Part shown: piece by piece, positions 6,036 through 7,205 of the stretch
Position numbering within the stretch: the stretch's first letter is position 1
Layout of the letters: each line of letters opens with the position of its first letter
Assembly (NCBI GenBank): GCA_001873005.1
Contig: MNYE01000015.1
Location: 1-7,205, forward strand
Length of the DNA: 7,205 nt
Source: Dehalococcoidia bacterium CG2_30_46_9
Lineage (GTDB): Bacteria > Chloroflexota > Dehalococcoidia > GIF9 > AB-539-J10
Direction of reading: 5' to 3'
Made by a program: the position numbers and the translations under genes
The notes under the pieces: generated by a model
Seen by the model: only the letters and a program-made list of their open reading frames with translations
What the model was told of the DNA's origin: nothing
The model's database searches: none

Positions 6036-6866
6036 TTAAGTTTGCGAAGCATAAGCTTCCTGTAGAAAAAGAGCATCTTCTTCTAGATTAGGGCTTTCGT
6101 TGATAATCAACCCTTTGACTTTGAGATCCTTCACAGCCTTAATAAGGTCAAGATAATTGAAGTCGGAGTCCTTCAGATTCAGGTGTTTAATTTCCCCTTT
6201 CTTGCCATAAGCTATCCCCGAAATGTGTATATGCATATTATCCAGAGCGGCTCTTCCTAATTTGTTTGCTACTTGTGTGAAAATAGCAATAAATTCTGCG
6301 TAGGTATTGAATTTTCCTGTACGGGCATACCAGTGGGCAAAGTCAATACACGGAGCTACACAGTTTACCTCGCTGCTTAGATTTATCACTTCATCTAAAG
6401 TACCGAACTGGCTACTCCTTCCCGTAACTTCAGGTCTTATCCGGATATTCCTCTCGGCAGCTTCTAACTTGGTTACTATTTCTTCCAGTTGTGTCTTTAC
6501 TGTATAATAAACCTTCTGTGGCGGGTCGTTCAGATAATAGGCAGCATGAAAGACCACACTTCTGGCACCACTTAGAGACCCAATTCTAATGGTTTGTCGC
6601 AATCTTTCTTGGCTGGCTAATACCTTTTCTGGTTCTCGAGCATTGAAGTTTATGAAATAGGGAGCATGAGCGCTTAAGGCTACTCCTTTTTTCCTGGCTA
6701 GTTGACCCAGGAATAGGGCAGTCTTTTCGCTCATCTTTACCCCCTGCACAAACTCCAGCTCCATACATTCCAAACCTAGCTCAGCAACACGTTGGATGCC
6801 ACTTTCCGTGGAGCGTTCTTTGGCACTTAAGGGAACTCCTGCGGGACCAAAAAGCAAATCCGCCAT
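6036..6866 (-). CDS. Endonuclease IV-like TIM-barrel protein (AP endonuclease family 2)
   Basis: The 276-residue product has the sugar isomerase/AP endonuclease 2 TIM-barrel fold and matches the endonuclease IV branch, enzymes that cut DNA at abasic sites with a trinuclear zinc centre. Candidate ligands aligned by eye with E. coli Nfo: H67 (SAHAPY), H107 (VVFHAAYY), E146 (RPEVTG), D175 and H178 (CIDFAHWYAR), H212 (MHIHISG), H228 and E257 (NESP). The Asp of the Nfo Asp-x-His pair is not obvious here (the region reads GEIKHLNL), so the metal site may differ. The recurring wording FGPAGVPLSAK and SGIAYGKKGEIKHL suggests a distinct subfamily known from archaea and Chloroflexota, so I do not assign nfo. 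There is no signal peptide. The ATG at 6866 follows a good promoter directly and has no Shine-Dalgarno sequence. Function as a DNA repair nuclease is likely but unproven; a sugar isomerase or epimerase is the alternative. Confidence 0.82.
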   Translation of the reverse strand: MADLLFGPAGVPLSAKERSTESGIQRVAELGLECMELEFVQGVKMSEKTALFLGQLARKKGVALSAHAPYFINFNAREPEKVLASQERLRQTIRIGSLSGARSVVFHAAYYLNDPPQKVYYTVKTQLEEIVTKLEAAERNIRIRPEVTGRSSQFGTLDEVINLSSEVNCVAPCIDFAHWYARTGKFNTYAEFIAIFTQVANKLGRAALDNMHIHISGIAYGKKGEIKHLNLKDSDFNYLDLIKAVKDLKVKGLIINESPNLEEDALFLQEAYASQT

Positions 6867-6875
6867 TTAAAACAT

Positions 6876-6904
6876 AATATAGGTGATAAAAATCCTTTAG
6901 TCAA
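6876..6904 (-). promoter_or_regulatory. Promoter of the TIM-barrel gene, leaderless type
   Basis: On the minus strand TTGACT (6904-6899) and TATATT (6881-6876) are separated by exactly 17 nt, the best promoter in the window. The -10 ends 9 nt before the ATG, so the mRNA would begin at or within a few bases of the start codon. The 9 nt read ATGTTTTAA, a two-codon ORF in frame just before the true start. Confidence 0.7.
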
Positions 6905-6921
6905 AGTCTATTGGAATGTAG

Positions 6922-6927
6922 TATAAT
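6922..6927 (+). promoter_or_regulatory. -10 box of the rsfS promoter
   Basis: A perfect TATAAT lies 44 nt before the rsfS GTG. No convincing -35 is seen; the region where it would fall (about 6898-6905) is the -35 element of the divergent TIM-barrel promoter, so the two promoters are back to back. Transcription should start near 6934, giving a leader of about 38 nt. Confidence 0.5.
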
Positions 6928-6947
6928 TGTTAGTGTTTGACCAACCT

Positions 6948-6970
6948 TGTCACCTTGAAGGAAATGAGGG
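6948..6970. repeat. Degenerate dispersed repeat, copy 2, overlapping the rsfS leader
   Basis: TTGTCACCTTGAAGGAAATG followed by AGG matches copy 1 at 5980-5991 in 11 of the first 12 bases, and then less well. It includes the likely rsfS ribosome binding site, GAAGGA (6957-6962), so that site may derive from the repeat. Confidence 0.3.
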
Positions 6971-6971
6971 G

Positions 6972-7205
6972 GTGAAAAGCTTTCTGAAAGCAGAAGAAAT
7001 AGCCCGTTTAGCAACACAGGTTGCTTCTGAAAAGCAGGCAACTGACATAATTATGCTCGATGTAAGGGAATTGTGTTCTTTTGCCGATTATTTTGTTATT
7101 TGCAGTGCCGACTCTAAACGCCATATTGAAGCTATCTGGCAAGCTATTGATACTATAATGAAAGGCAAGGGCACTATACCCCACCACAGTGAAGGCACTC
7201 CAGAA
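6972..7205 (+). CDS. rsfS: Ribosome silencing factor RsfS (Iojap/YbeB family), 5' part
   Basis: RsfS binds uL14 on the 50S subunit and blocks joining with 30S, lowering translation in starvation. The first 78 residues are visible; the gene runs off the window (family length is about 105-130). The family signature is clear: MLDVRELCSFADYFVICSA (28-46), then DSKRHIEAI where GTSDRQVxAI is usual, and GTIPHHSEGTPE (67-78), where the family normally has EG followed by an aromatic-rich segment. The start is a GTG at 6972 with GAAGGA 9 nt upstream; the ATG at 6964 is out of frame. In many bacteria rsfS sits near nadD and other ribosome genes, but the neighbour downstream is not visible here. Unlike rsmI, ftsH and the TIM-barrel gene, it has a leader and a ribosome binding site. 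Confidence 0.92.
   Translation, partial: MKSFLKAEEIARLATQVASEKQATDIIMLDVRELCSFADYFVICSADSKRHIEAIWQAIDTIMKGKGTIPHHSEGTPE

Noticed and set aside
6873..6875. ATG at 6875-6873 as the start of the TIM-barrel protein.
   Set aside because: It reads ATG TTT TAA and stops immediately before the real ATG at 6866.

Overview
The window is compact bacterial chromosome, mostly housekeeping genes. The gene set and protein flavour suggest Chloroflexota, probably a Dehalococcoidia relative: an archaeal-type MetRS with a four-CxxC zinc domain, an FtsH reading [12 protein letters not shown], an endonuclease IV-like TIM-barrel protein, a DUF1847 protein, and short palindromic repeats of the TCATTGCGAGG...GCAATCTC kind. 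This taxonomic call is an inference from recognition by eye; no search was run.

Layout. Positions 1-62 (+) are the last codons of mutM (Fpg glycosylase, C-terminal zinc finger). A short gap with a hairpin and a repeat remnant follows, then a CAU tRNA on the minus strand (148-219), divergent from a tight plus-strand operon: rsmI (321-1142), a 67-residue zinc-ribbon-like protein (1145-1348) and metG (1352-3094). Between metG and the next gene (3050-3290) lies a decayed, broken hicB-type antitoxin on the minus strand, carrying a 63-bp repeat-rich block and overlapping the end of metG, plus a possible bidirectional terminator. Then come minus-strand ftsH (4092-5918) with a downstream DUF1847 gene (3318-4055), a minus-strand TIM-barrel endonuclease IV-like gene (6036-6866), and, divergent from it, the 5' part of rsfS (6972 to the window end).

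How the genes fit together. The theme is translation and quality control: RsmI methylates 16S rRNA, MetG charges tRNA-Met, a CAU tRNA sits beside them, RsfS silences ribosomes, FtsH degrades membrane and regulatory proteins, and MutM and possibly the TIM-barrel protein deal with damaged DNA. DUF1847 has no known reaction.

Most notable observations: (1) a palindromic repeat inserted in frame in the metG coding sequence; (2) a hicB relic that keeps a strong ribosome binding site and first codons but has its middle replaced by a repeat block, with metG now ending inside its antisense strand; (3) three genes (rsmI, ftsH, the TIM-barrel gene) whose -10 boxes lie 8-9 nt before the ATG with no Shine-Dalgarno sequence, so they are probably read from leaderless mRNAs; (4) two similar degenerate repeats flanking the TIM-barrel transcription unit. 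I see no CRISPR array, prophage, intact transposon or clear new multi-gene defence or biosynthetic system.
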